DNA from: Curtobacterium citreum
GTDB taxonomy: Bacteria > Actinomycetota > Actinomycetes > Actinomycetales > Microbacteriaceae
DNA length: 64,000 bases
NCBI RefSeq assembly: GCF_006715175.1
Contig: NZ_VFMQ01000001.1
Coordinates: forward strand, 124,001-188,000
Direction: 5' to 3'
Shown: positions 8,009-16,154 of the stretch, one piece after another
How the letters are laid out: the number at the start of each line of letters is the position of its first letter
How positions within the stretch are numbered: the stretch's first letter is position 1
The notes under the pieces: model-generated
Told to the model about the DNA's origin: nothing
Databases searched by the model: none
What the model saw: the letters and a program-made list of their open reading frames with translations, nothing else
Made by a program: the position numbers and the translations under genes

Positions 8009-9700
8009 ATGGCAACGACGAGACCACCCGCCGCTGACCCTGCGACCACCACGCCACCGCCGACCGGGGTCGCCCGGTGGGTGTTCTGGCCCGCCGCCGT
8101 GCTCGTGCTCGGGTTCGTGGGGTGGACGCTCGTCGCTCCCGCATCGGCCTAGGCGGTGTTCGCCACCCTGCAGCGCGGCATCGTCCGGAACTTCAGCTGG
8201 TACTACGTCCTCGCTGCGGCGTTCTTCGTCGCGTTCGCGCTCTTCGTCGGCTTCAGCCGGTTCGGGGACATCAAGCTCGGCAAGGACCGGGACGAACCGG
8301 AGTTCTCGACCCGGTCGTGGTTCTCGCTGCTCTTCGCGGCGGGGATGGGCATCGGACTCGTGTTCTACGGCGTCTCGGAGCCGCTCAGCCACTTCGCCTC
8401 GCCGCGCCCCGGGGTCTCCGGGTCGGAACAGCACCTGGCACAGGAGGCCATGACGCAGACCTTCCTGCACTGGGGGCTGCACGCCTGGGCGATCTACGTC
8501 GTGCTCGGGATGGCCCTGGCCTACGCGATCCACCGCCGCGGCCGTCCGGTGTCGATCCGGTGGGCGCTCGAGCCGCTCCTCGGTCGACGGGTACGCGGCG
8601 GCTGGGGCAACGTCATCGACGTCGTCGCACTCATCGGCACGCTGTTCGGCGTCGCGACGTCGCTCGGCCTCGGCGTGCTGCAGATCGGCGCCGGGCTCGA
8701 GAGCGCCGGCATCGCGGAGAGCACCACCGTCAGCCAGATCGCGATCATCGCCGTGATCACCGCCCTGACGATCGTCTCGCTCGTCACCGGGGTGGCGAAG
8801 GGCATGAAGATCCTGTCCAACCTCAACCTGCTGCTCGCCGCCGCGCTCCTGGTCTTCGTGCTCGTCGTCGGACCGACGCAGTACCTGCTCCGCGACTTCG
8901 TGCAGTCCATCGGCGCGTACCTGCAGAACGTCGTCGGGCTGTCCTTCAACGTCACCGCCCAGCAGGGCTCCGCGGGCGAGGAGTGGCAGGGCGCCTGGAC
9001 GACATTCTACTGGGGCTGGTGGATGTCGTGGGCGCCGTTCGTCGGCATCTTCATCGCCCGGGTGTCGAAGGGCCGGACGGTCCGTGAGTTCGTGTTCGGC
9101 GTCCTGCTCGTCCCGACGCTCCTGACCTTCCTGTGGTTCGCGGTGATGGGCGGCGCGGCCATCCACCGCGAGGTCTCCGGTGCCGGGGGACTCGTCGGTG
9201 CGGACGGCTCCGTCGACGTCGAGGGGTCGCTCTTCACGCTGCTCCGCGACCTGCCGGCCGGTGTCGTCCTGACGTTCGGGGCGATCATCCTGATCGGGAT
9301 CTTCTTCGTGACCTCGTCGGACTCCGGGTCGCTCGTGATGGCGATGATCGCGTCGGGCGGGCAGCTCGAGCCACGGAACCGGCTGCGCGTGTTCTTCGCG
9401 CTCGTGACGGCGTTGCTCGCGGTGGCGCTGCTCCTGACCGGTGGGCTCGACGCGCTCAAGACGGCGGCGATCACGACCGCGCTGCCCTTCAGCGTCGTGC
9501 TCCTGCTGACGTGCTGGTCGCTCGTGATCGCGTTCCGGCGGGAGCGACGCGTGTACGACCGGGCGGAGCGCGAGGTCCTGCTCGAACGCATCGGCGAGCA
9601 CTACGGGCTCGAGGTCGAGGCGCCGAGCGAACGGACCCCGGCGGCCGGGCCGTGGTCGTCGGTCCGTCGGCGCCTGCGGCGGCGCACCTCCACCGACTGA
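8009..9700 (+). pseudogene. BCCT-family osmolyte transporter interrupted by in-frame TAG
   Basis: The frame opens at ATG 8009 and encodes a cytoplasmic tail and first membrane helix (ARWVFWPAAVLVLGFVGWTL), then meets TAG at 8150-8152. The same frame continues without a break to 9700 with a full BCCT body: GMGIGLVFYGVSEPL (the substrate and sodium site) and TTFYWGWWMSWAPFVGIFIAR, the family's tryptophan signature. One base change (GAG to TAG) would explain the break. GTG 8156 just after the stop could reinitiate a 514-residue protein lacking helix 1. The family takes up betaine, choline or carnitine with sodium or protons. Either a loss-of-function mutation or a sequencing error is possible. 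Confidence 0.88.
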
Positions 9701-9773
9701 CGACGGGGCGCACGGCCTGCGGGGGACCACGCGGTGCGGGTCGCTCGGAGCCGGTCCGCGTACCGTCCGCGGC

Positions 9774-10415
9774 ATGAGCGACATCATCCTGTTCGGCGGC
9801 CACGGCAAGGTCGCCCTCCTCGCGACCCGCATCCTCACCGACCGGGGCCACCGCGTCACCTCCGTCATCCGCAACCCGGAGCAGGAGGGTGACGTCCGTG
9901 CCCACGGCGGGGAACCCCGCATCGCCGACGTGCAGCAGCAATCCCTCACCGATCTCGAGGACCTGGTCCGCGGGCACGACGCCGTCCTGTGGTCGGCCGG
10001 AGCGGGCGGCGGGTCAGTGGACCGGACGTGGGCGATCGACCGCGACGCCGCGGTGCTCTCGGTCCAGGCCGCGGCACGCGCCGGGGTCGACCGGTACGTG
10101 ATGGTCTCGTGGTCCGGGTCGCAGCTCGACCACGGGATCCCGCAGGACCAGGACTTCTTCGCGTACGCCCAGTCGAAGATGATCGCCGACGCCGTGCTGC
10201 GCGACTCCGACCTGCAGTGGACCGTGGTGGCGCCGAGCACGCTGACCGACGACGAGTCCACGGGCCGGGTCGACTGGGACGGTTCGTCGTCGCAGGTGGC
10301 ACGCGCGGACGTCGCGCACGTGGTGGCGGACGTGCTCGAGGACCCCTCGACGGCCGGTCGGACGATCCGCTTCAACGACGGCGCGACCCCGATCGCGGAC
10401 TTCCTGCGCGGCTGA
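9774..10415 (+). CDS. NAD(P)H-binding SDR-like protein (YwnB/NmrA type)
   Basis: A 213-residue atypical SDR. The nucleotide-binding segment is FGGHGKVALLATRIL (residues 6-20), close to the GGxGxxG pattern of YwnB/YhfK-like proteins. Further markers are VSVIRNPEQ-like strand 2 (TSVIRNPEQ), DAVLWSAGAGG, and the FAYAQSKMIADAVLRDS segment that holds the Tyr and Lys pair. Members are small flavin or quinone-reductase-like or redox-sensing proteins; this one's substrate is unknown. It follows the BCCT gene by 73 bases and may share its transcript. Confidence 0.87.
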   Translation: MSDIILFGGHGKVALLATRILTDRGHRVTSVIRNPEQEGDVRAHGGEPRIADVQQQSLTDLEDLVRGHDAVLWSAGAGGGSVDRTWAIDRDAAVLSVQAAARAGVDRYVMVSWSGSQLDHGIPQDQDFFAYAQSKMIADAVLRDSDLQWTVVAPSTLTDDESTGRVDWDGSSSQVARADVAHVVADVLEDPSTAGRTIRFNDGATPIADFLRG

Positions 10416-10500
10416 CGGGGTCGACGGGGTCGACCCCCGCTCGGTCGCTGTCAGCGAACGGACCGGACGACGGCCGAGGCGGGTGCCTACCTTCGGCTCC

Positions 10501-11232
10501 ATGACCGCGACCGTCGTCTTCGTCCACGGTGCCCTCGTCCGCGACGGTGCATGGTGGTGGCAGCCCACCGCCGACCTGCTCCACGAGCGCACGGGGGCTG
10601 CGAGCGTCGCCGTCGCCCTGCCGTCCTGCGGTGAGGTGCCCGGCACCCCCGACGCCGGCAGCCCCGACGCCGGGAGCCCCGACGCCGACCTGGCCGCCGA
10701 CGCCGCCGCCCTCCGCGCCGTGCTCGACGCCCACCGGGACGTCGTCCTCGTGGGGCACTCGTACGGCGGGACGGTCATCGCCGAGGCCGGCACCCACCCG
10801 GCCGTCCGGCACGTGGTCCTGGTGTCGAGCTACACGCCGCCGGTCGGGGCGACGCAGGGCTCGATCATGGGCGCGGAGCCCGATCCGGTGGCGATCCGTG
10901 TCGATGACGGCCGCATCGCCCTCGACGGGTACGACGTCGACACGTTCGGCGCACGCTTCCTGCAGGACGGGGACACGGCGACCCAGCGCGAGGCGTTCGC
11001 CCGGACCACGACGCAGGCGGCCGCCGCCTTCGGGACGCCGACCACCCGGGCCGGTTGGGCGGACGTCCCCTCGACGGCGGTCGTCTGCACCGAGGACCGA
11101 AGCACCACCCCCGGGCTGCAGCGCGAGCACGCCGCCCGGGCCTCGGACGTGGTCGAGCTCCCGACCGGGCACCACCCGTTCGTCACCCGTCCCGATCTGG
11201 TCGTCGACGTGCTCGCACCGCTGGTGACCTGA
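10501..11232 (+). CDS. Alpha/beta hydrolase
   Basis: A 243-residue alpha/beta-hydrolase of the small esterase/EstC-like group. HG of the oxyanion region is in FVHGALVRDGAWWW (residues 6-19), the nucleophile elbow is GHSYGG (Ser near residue 84), an acidic residue lies in VVCTEDRS, and the catalytic His in PTGHHPFVTRP near the C-terminus. A short tandem (DAGSPDAGSPDAD, about 56-68) looks like a local duplication. ATG 10501 was chosen because a promoter-like TACCTT lies about 10 bases upstream, implying a leaderless message; an in-frame start at 10483 is less likely. Confidence 0.9.
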   Translation: MTATVVFVHGALVRDGAWWWQPTADLLHERTGAASVAVALPSCGEVPGTPDAGSPDAGSPDADLAADAAALRAVLDAHRDVVLVGHSYGGTVIAEAGTHPAVRHVVLVSSYTPPVGATQGSIMGAEPDPVAIRVDDGRIALDGYDVDTFGARFLQDGDTATQREAFARTTTQAAAAFGTPTTRAGWADVPSTAVVCTEDRSTTPGLQREHAARASDVVELPTGHHPFVTRPDLVVDVLAPLVT

Positions 11233-11248
11233 CTCCGCGGTGCCGGAA

Positions 11249-11267
11249 GCGGTGCCGGAGGCACCGC
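11249..11267. terminator. Hairpin after the alpha/beta hydrolase gene
   Basis: GCGGTGCC and GGCACCGC arms with a three-base loop lie between two convergent genes; a likely bidirectional terminator without a U-tract. Confidence 0.5.
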
Positions 11268-11311
11268 CGGCCGACGGGGGCTCGGCCGGGCGGGGCTCGG
11301 CCGGCTCGTGC

Positions 11312-12013
11312 TCAGGCGAACTGCTGGTAGAACGCCTCCGGCTCGTGCTGCAGTGACGCCTTGACGCCCCGGCTCCACTCGTCGACCAGGACCTCGGCGA
11401 CGCCGCGCTCGACGCCGTCCAGGGACGCCCGTGCGACCTCGGCCGGGTCGATCATCGGTCCCTCGTACCCGGCCATGATGTCGGTGTCCGCCGCCCCGAG
11501 GTGCAGCCCCTGCACGGTGACGCCCGAGCCGACGAGCTCGAGCCGGACCGCGTTGGTGAGGTTCCACTCCGCGGCCTTCGCGGCCGCGTACGCCCCGGAC
11601 CCCGGGTACACGAACCACGACAGGGCGGACAGCACGTTGACGATCGCCCCGCCGCCGTTCCGCTCCACCACCGGCGCGAACGCCCGCAGCACCGAGAGCG
11701 TGCCCCAGTAGTGCGTGTCCATCTCGCGGCGGGCGTCGGCGAGGTCCCCGCGCAGCAGCGACCCGGTCGTGGCGATGCCCGCGTTGTTCACGAGCAGGGT
11801 GACGTCCGGGGCCGCAGCGGCCGCGGCGGCGACCGATGCCTCGTCGGTGATGTCGAGCGGCAGCACCTCGACGCCCGGGACGTCGACCAGCTCGGGGCGG
11901 CGGGCGGTCGCGTAGACCTTGGCCGCGCCGCGCTCGAGCAGCTGTTCGACGAAGCGGCGGCCGATGCCCCGGTTCGAGCCCGTGACGAGTGCGACGGATC
12001 CGGCGATGTCCAT
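11312..12013 (-). CDS. SDR family oxidoreductase
   Basis: A 233-residue classical SDR: cofactor motif TGSNRGIG (residues 10-17), NNAGIA (about 76), catalytic Ser region NVLSALSWFV and the YxxxK motif as YAAAKAA (about 145). It should reduce a carbonyl with NAD(P)H. The start is fixed by AGGAGG-like sequence (GGCAGGAGGACACC) just before the ATG at 12013. It is divergent from a MerR regulator 93 bases away, and a MerR-type operator sits in its promoter, so it is most likely the regulator's target. Confidence 0.92.
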   Translation of the reverse strand: MDIAGSVALVTGSNRGIGRRFVEQLLERGAAKVYATARRPELVDVPGVEVLPLDITDEASVAAAAAAAPDVTLLVNNAGIATTGSLLRGDLADARREMDTHYWGTLSVLRAFAPVVERNGGGAIVNVLSALSWFVYPGSGAYAAAKAAEWNLTNAVRLELVGSGVTVQGLHLGAADTDIMAGYEGPMIDPAEVARASLDGVERGVAEVLVDEWSRGVKASLQHEPEAFYQQFA

Positions 12014-12065
12014 GGTGTCCTCCTGCCGGGCGGGCACTTCCCGCGACGGCTCGGCTACGCTAAGA

Positions 12066-12083
12066 CCTCACATCAGTGTCAGG
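12066..12083 (-). promoter_or_regulatory. MerR-type operator in the SDR/merR divergent promoter
   Basis: An imperfect dyad (CCTCACAT ... GTGTCAGG) lies between a minus-strand TTGCAC and a TTAGCG/TAGCGT -10-like element separated by about 19 bases. A 19-base spacer with a centred dyad is the hallmark of promoters activated by MerR-family proteins. It should drive the SDR gene. Confidence 0.65.
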
Positions 12084-12106
12084 TGCAAGCCCGGATCGGA
12101 GAAGAC

Positions 12107-12496
12107 GTGCGCATCGGTGACCTCGCGGCGGCGACCGGGGTGAGCGTCCGCTCCCTGCGGTACTACGAGGAGCAGGGCCTGCTGACCGCGGTCCGCACGG
12201 CGGGCGGTCAACGCACCTACACGGAGTCGTCGGTCGACCGGGTGCGCCTGGTCCAGCAGCTCTTCGCCGCCGGCCTGCCCAGTCGGACCGTGGTGCAGCT
12301 ACTGCCCTGCGTCGACGCGGGGCGGGCGACGCCGGAGACCTTCGCCCTGCTCGTCGCCGAGCGGGACCGGATCACGGCGCAGCTCGCCGAGCTCGAGGCC
12401 GCGCGCGCCCGGTTGGACGAGGTCATCGCGATCACCGAGCACCCCACCCCGGAGCACTGCCCGGCACTCCGGACCCCGCAGACCACCGCCGCCTGA
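12107..12496 (+). CDS. MerR family transcriptional regulator
   Basis: A 129-residue regulator. The N-terminal winged helix has the classic order IGDLAAATGVSVRSLRYYEEQGLL (first half residues 3-14, second half 15-26), followed by RTYTESSVDRVRLVQQL. The C-terminal part has a dimerisation coiled coil (ERDRITAQLAELEAARARL) and a single Cys pair region (LLPCVDAG and HCPAL), a possible but unproven metal or thiol sensor. GTG 12107 follows GGAGAAG by three bases. It is divergent to the SDR gene and probably controls it through the dyad at 12066. Confidence 0.9.
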   Translation: MRIGDLAAATGVSVRSLRYYEEQGLLTAVRTAGGQRTYTESSVDRVRLVQQLFAAGLPSRTVVQLLPCVDAGRATPETFALLVAERDRITAQLAELEAARARLDEVIAITEHPTPEHCPALRTPQTTAA

Positions 12497-12515
12497 GACC
12501 CGCCGCCGTCTCGGC

Positions 12516-12564
12516 GGAGCAGAAGACGTCGGGCGCCGGTCGAGCACCCGACGTCTTCTGCTCC
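12516..12564. terminator. Family-B hairpin, copy 2
   Basis: GGAGCAGAAGACGTCGGG pairs perfectly with CCCGACGTCTTCTGCTCC over 18 bases; the loop is 13 bases. It follows the merR stop by 20 bases. The arm matches copy 1 at 6260. Confidence 0.75.
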
Positions 12565-12633
12565 ATCACGGGCAGGACGAACCGACCCACCGCACGCGGT
12601 CCCGGTGTCGGCGGCCGGGACTACCGTCGCCGC

Positions 12634-13437
12634 ATGCCCGAGGGTGACTCCGTCCACCGACTCGCGGCACGCCTCCGCGCGGTCGACGGCGCCCGTGTCC
12701 GCTCGGGCGAGCTCCGCGGGGGCGACGCGACCGGCACCCCGCTGACCGGCCGCCGGATCACCGGGCACGCGACCCACGGCAAGCACCTGCTCACCCGGTT
12801 CGACGACGGCACCACGCTGCACACCCACATGCGGATGACCGGCTCGTGGACCGTGACCGCCGCAGGGCGCCGGCTCCCCGTGCACGCCGCGCAGCAGGCC
12901 CGGGTGCGGATGGCCCTCGAGGACGGCCGGACCGTCTGGGGCCTCGACCTGCCCGTGGTCGAGCTGCTGCCGACCCGCGACGAGCACCGCGCCGTCGGGC
13001 ACCTCGGGCCGGACCTGCTGCACGACGACCTCGACCGCGCCGAGGCCGTCCGCCGCCTGACCGCCGACCCGGACCTGCCGGTGCGCCGTGCCCTGCTCGA
13101 CCAACGTCGGGTGGCCGGCCTCGGGAACCTCTGGGCGAACGAGCTCGGCTTCGTCCGGGGCCTGCACCCGGACCGGCCGATCGGCACCGTCGACGTCTGG
13201 ACGCTGGTGGACACGGCGCAGCGGATGCTCCGGCACTCGGCGACGGTCCCGGACGCGTACCAGGTGACGACCGGTGTCCTCCGCCGCGGCGAGCGGCACT
13301 GGGTGGTCGGCCGGGCGGGACGACCGTGCCTCCGCTGCGGGACGAGCGTCCGGGCACGGGACGACGTCGAGGTGGTCGGCTCCCCACCGCGGCGGGTGTG
13401 GTGGTGCCCACGCTGCCAGCCGGCCGTGTCCACCTGA
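12634..13437 (+). CDS. Fpg/Nei-family DNA glycosylase/AP lyase
   Basis: A 267-residue base-excision repair enzyme of the actinobacterial Nei2 type. It starts MPEGDSVHR, giving the catalytic Pro2 and Glu3 after Met removal. Lys in HGKHLLTRF (about residue 52) is the beta-elimination lysine, HTHMRMTGSW follows, and the H2TH region has AGLGNLWANE. The C-terminal zinc finger is CLRCGTS ... WWCPRCQP. It removes oxidised pyrimidines and cleaves abasic sites. It is a single gene bounded by a family-B hairpin upstream. Confidence 0.93.
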   Translation: MPEGDSVHRLAARLRAVDGARVRSGELRGGDATGTPLTGRRITGHATHGKHLLTRFDDGTTLHTHMRMTGSWTVTAAGRRLPVHAAQQARVRMALEDGRTVWGLDLPVVELLPTRDEHRAVGHLGPDLLHDDLDRAEAVRRLTADPDLPVRRALLDQRRVAGLGNLWANELGFVRGLHPDRPIGTVDVWTLVDTAQRMLRHSATVPDAYQVTTGVLRRGERHWVVGRAGRPCLRCGTSVRARDDVEVVGSPPRRVWWCPRCQPAVST

Positions 13438-13455
13438 CCGGCTCCGATCCTCCAG

Positions 13456-13503
13456 GCCGACGGCCGGACCGACGGCCGGATCGACGGACCGACGGACCGA
13501 CGG
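13456..13503. repeat. Short GACGGACC-type tandem
   Basis: About five imperfect copies of an 8-base unit (CCGACGGA/CCGGACGG) fill the gap between the convergent glycosylase and kinase-like genes. It looks like replication slippage of a terminator-proximal sequence. Confidence 0.5.
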
Positions 13504-13529
13504 GTCAGCCGCCGGATCAGCCCACCGGC

Positions 13530-14054
13530 TCAGCCCGCCGCGACGCTGCGCGCGATCTCGCGCGCGACCTCCTCCGGTGCGCGCCCCACCGTCGACACGA
13601 CCTGGGCCGCGTCGTGCAGCCAGGTGCGCGCCGCCTCGGCGTACGGCGCGAGCCGGCTCATCCGGAAGAGCGAGTAGCCCACGACGGTGTCGCCCTCGAT
13701 CCGCGCCCGCAGCGTGTCCTGGTCGGCGTCGAGGACCACGTGCCGGACCGGCACCCGACGCGCCGCGAACCCGTCCGCGATCTCCCGCCAGTACGCCTCG
13801 ACCAGGACCGTCTGCGGCAGCACGAGCGTGCCCCCGACGTGGTCCAGCAGCCGGGTCGCGGTCTCGACGACGAGCGGTCGCCACGGGGCCCAGTGCTGGA
13901 AGTCACCGTGGTCGGGCAGCGGCGGCCGCACGTCCATCAGGACCTCGCCGATCTTCTCCGGGTCGAGCACGCGCGCGTCCGGCAGGAGCGGCTGCAGCAG
14001 CCGCGCCGTCGTGGTCTTGCCCGCCCCGTGGGTGCCGTTGATCCAGACGATCAC
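13530..14054 (-). CDS. P-loop ATP-binding protein (TmrB/AAA_33-like)
   Basis: A 174-residue nucleotide-binding protein. The Walker A motif is NGTHGAGKTTTARLL right at the N-terminus (residues 5-19), and the DxD-like strand LDADQDTLRARIEGD holds basic residues typical of a kinase lid. It resembles TmrB (tunicamycin resistance) and related AAA_33 kinases that phosphorylate small molecules, but no specific substrate can be named. GTG 14054 is the only start that keeps the P-loop intact. It is divergent to the arsC-like gene at 14133. Confidence 0.8.
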   Translation of the reverse strand: MIVWINGTHGAGKTTTARLLQPLLPDARVLDPEKIGEVLMDVRPPLPDHGDFQHWAPWRPLVVETATRLLDHVGGTLVLPQTVLVEAYWREIADGFAARRVPVRHVVLDADQDTLRARIEGDTVVGYSLFRMSRLAPYAEAARTWLHDAAQVVSTVGRAPEEVAREIARSVAAG

Positions 14055-14132
14055 GTCGCGGACGCTACCGCACCCCCCTGCCTGGAGGCGCGGTGCACCC
14101 CCGCCCCGCCGCTTCCGCGGCAGGATGGTCAC

Positions 14133-14534
14133 GTGACCGACACCAAGCCCGCCGTCCTGTTCGTCTGCGTCCACAACGCCGGCCGCTCCCAGATGGCCGC
14201 GGGGTGGTTGCGGCACCTGGCGGGCGACCGGGTGGACGTGTTCTCGGCCGGGTCGGAGCCCGCGGACCGGCTGAACCCCGTCGCGGTGCAGGCGATGGCG
14301 GAGCAGGGCATCGACATCGCCGGGGCCGAGCCGGCGGTCCTGACGACCGACGCCGTGCGGCAGGCGGACGTCGTCGTGACGATGGGGTGCGGGGACGCGT
14401 GCCCGGTGTTCCCCGGGAAGCGCTACGAGGACTGGGCGCTCACCGACCCCGCCGGGCTGCCGCTCGAGCAGGTGCGCCCGGTACGGGACGAGATCCGGGG
14501 CCGGGTCGAGGCGCTGCTCGCGTCGCTGGACTGA
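14133..14534 (+). CDS. arsC: Arsenate reductase ArsC, low-molecular-weight phosphatase fold
   Basis: A 133-residue enzyme with the CX5R loop near the N-terminus ([15 protein letters not shown]) and a second cysteine pair in [18 protein letters not shown], the pattern of thiol-coupled ArsC proteins. It should reduce As(V) to As(III) with electrons from thioredoxin or mycothiol/mycoredoxin. It is an orphan copy, far from the ars operon at 51-57 kb, whose arsC (53593-54036) shares the same two motifs. GTG 14133 starts five bases after a weak GGATGG. Confidence 0.88.
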   Translation: MTDTKPAVLFVCVHNAGRSQMAAGWLRHLAGDRVDVFSAGSEPADRLNPVAVQAMAEQGIDIAGAEPAVLTTDAVRQADVVVTMGCGDACPVFPGKRYEDWALTDPAGLPLEQVRPVRDEIRGRVEALLASLD

Positions 14535-14577
14535 GCGGGGGCGCCCGGGCTGCGCTCGTGCTCCTGGCTGCGCTCGT

Positions 14578-14964
14578 TCAGACGAGTGCGGCGACGCCGA
14601 GCGACAGCAGCGCGAGGAGCGGGAAGGCCCCCTGGGTGCTCGCCGCTCGGCGCTTCGAGGCGTCGCTCGCGAACAGCACGACGGCGGCCCCGAGCATGCT
14701 CGCCGTGCCCGCGACCACGAGCGTGAGACCGACCGCGGTGCCGCCGGCGGCGACCACGACGACGCCGACGATCGCGAGCACCGCGAGGAACAGGTTGTAG
14801 AAGCCCTGGTTGTGCGCGAGCTGCCGGGTGGCCTGGGCTTCCTCGGCGGTCGTGCCGAAGGTGTTCCGGGCGCGGGGCGTGGTCCAGAGGACGGACTCGA
14901 GCGCGAAGATGTACACGTGCAGGAGCGCTGCGAGGGCGGCGAACACGAGCGCGACGACGGTCAT
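14578..14964 (-). CDS. DUF1304 membrane protein
   Basis: A 128-residue protein with four hydrophobic helices (around residues 3-24, 55-75, 78-98, 112-128). The segment HVYIFALESVLW (15-26) and the HNQGFYNLFLA motif (about 51-61) are diagnostic for DUF1304, a family of small integral membrane proteins without known function. Its start overlaps the stop of the VanZ gene by four bases (ATGA), so the two are translationally coupled. Confidence 0.9.
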   Translation of the reverse strand: MTVVALVFAALAALLHVYIFALESVLWTTPRARNTFGTTAEEAQATRQLAHNQGFYNLFLAVLAIVGVVVVAAGGTAVGLTLVVAGTASMLGAAVVLFASDASKRRAASTQGAFPLLALLSLGVAALV

Positions 14965-15464
14965 GCCACGACCCTACGACCACGGGCGCACCGGCGGCGG
15001 ACCACGGTCAGAGCGGCGAACGCGAGGAGGCAGCCGACCACGGCACCGATGGTGTTCGTGACCCAGTCGCCGGTGTCGCACGCCCGGCCGATGCCGAGCA
15101 CGACGGCCTGCAGCGCCTCGATGCCAGCGGACAGTCCGCTCGCCGCCGCCACGGCCACCAGCGGGTGCCGCCAGCGGATCCCGGCCAGGAACGCCGGCGG
15201 CACGAACAGCAGCACGTTCGCGACGGACTCCGCGGCGGTTGGCGACAGGTACGGCAGCCCCACCGAGCACGTCGCCGCCGGCGAGGGGTCACCGTCCGGG
15301 TACAGCGTCAGCCCGAGCACCGCCAGCGTCGCGAGCACGAGCAGCACCGTCGTTGTCCGCGGCGTCCGCGCGAGCAGCACTCCGACGAACGGTGCGACGA
15401 CCACCACCGCGACCAGGACGACGAAGGCCGCCCACGGCACGCCGGCGAGCACGGTCGACAGCAC
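14961..15464 (-). CDS. VanZ-family membrane protein
   Basis: A 167-residue protein with about five membrane helices. The VanZ pattern is present: helix 1 with acidic/basic border, TLYPDG (about residue 55), VANVLLFVPPAFLAG (about 81-95), GLSAGIEALQ and DTGDWVTNTIGAVVG. VanZ domains confer low-level teicoplanin resistance in enterococci and bind lipid or cell-wall intermediates elsewhere; the role here is unknown. It sits in a minus-strand run with NUDIX (3 bases upstream) and DUF1304 (4-base overlap downstream). Confidence 0.88.
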   Translation of the reverse strand: MLSTVLAGVPWAAFVVLVAVVVVAPFVGVLLARTPRTTTVLLVLATLAVLGLTLYPDGDPSPAATCSVGLPYLSPTAAESVANVLLFVPPAFLAGIRWRHPLVAVAAASGLSAGIEALQAVVLGIGRACDTGDWVTNTIGAVVGCLLAFAALTVVRRRCARGRRVVA

Positions 15465-15467
15465 GGG

Positions 15468-16154
15468 TCAGCGCTCCGTCGGCAGCGGCAGCTCGCGTGA
15501 CCGGTCCCACGGCTCGGTCCAGCCGAGGCGGTCGAACAGCCCGTCGAGCAGCATCGCGGTGAAGCCCCACAGCGTGTGGACGCCCTGCTCCGAGTGCACC
15601 GCGAACGCCGGCCCGCGCCACTCCCTGCCGTCGCGGCGCAGGACCGTCACCCCGCGGACCGCCGGGTCGAGCAGGTCGGCGACGGGCGTCCGGAAGACCG
15701 CTGCGGACTCCCGTTCATCGACGACCCGCACCGGCGACGGTGCGCGCCACCAGCCGAGCACCGGCCGCACCAGGTGGTTCGAGTGCGCGAGCGGGACGGC
15801 GGGCAGGGTCCCGAGGACCTCGACGCCCGCCGGGTCGAGCCCGGTCTCCTCGCGGGCTTCGCGCAGTGCCGCTGCAGGGGCGTCCGCGTCGCCGGGGTCG
15901 AGCCGTCCGCCGGGGAAGGCGACCTCGCCGGGGTGCGATCGGAGCGTCGAAGCACGGGCGAGCAGCAGGACGTCGAGGTCCCGGTGCACGGCCTCGGCCC
16001 GCGCCGGACGGGTGCTCGGGACGTGGTCGAGTTCGCCGAAGAGCATGAGCACGGCCGCTGCGCGCGGGTCGGCCGTCGTCGGCATGACCGGGGCGATCGG
16101 GGCCGGGTCCGCAGCGAGGGCGGCGAGCGCGGCGCGGGCGGCGGCTGCCGTCAC
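15468..16154 (-). CDS. NUDIX hydrolase, CoA pyrophosphatase-like
   Basis: A 228-residue NUDIX protein. The NUDIX box runs from GGRLDPGD to REAREETGL with the expected GX5EX7REUXEEXGU spacing, preceded by SHPGEVAFP, which is typical of the NudL/CoAse subgroup. It likely hydrolyses coenzyme A or related nucleoside diphosphates. It overlaps copC by four bases and lies 3 bases before the VanZ gene, so the four genes from copC to DUF1304 are probably one operon. Confidence 0.9.
   Translation of the reverse strand: MTAAAARAALAALAADPAPIAPVMPTTADPRAAAVLMLFGELDHVPSTRPARAEAVHRDLDVLLLARASTLRSHPGEVAFPGGRLDPGDADAPAAALREAREETGLDPAGVEVLGTLPAVPLAHSNHLVRPVLGWWRAPSPVRVVDERESAAVFRTPVADLLDPAVRGVTVLRRDGREWRGPAFAVHSEQGVHTLWGFTAMLLDGLFDRLGWTEPWDRSRELPLPTER

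Noticed and set aside
14133..14534. Orphan arsC as evidence of a second ars operon in the left region
   Set aside because: Neighbouring genes (P-loop kinase-like, DUF1304, VanZ) have no link to arsenic; it is a single gene.
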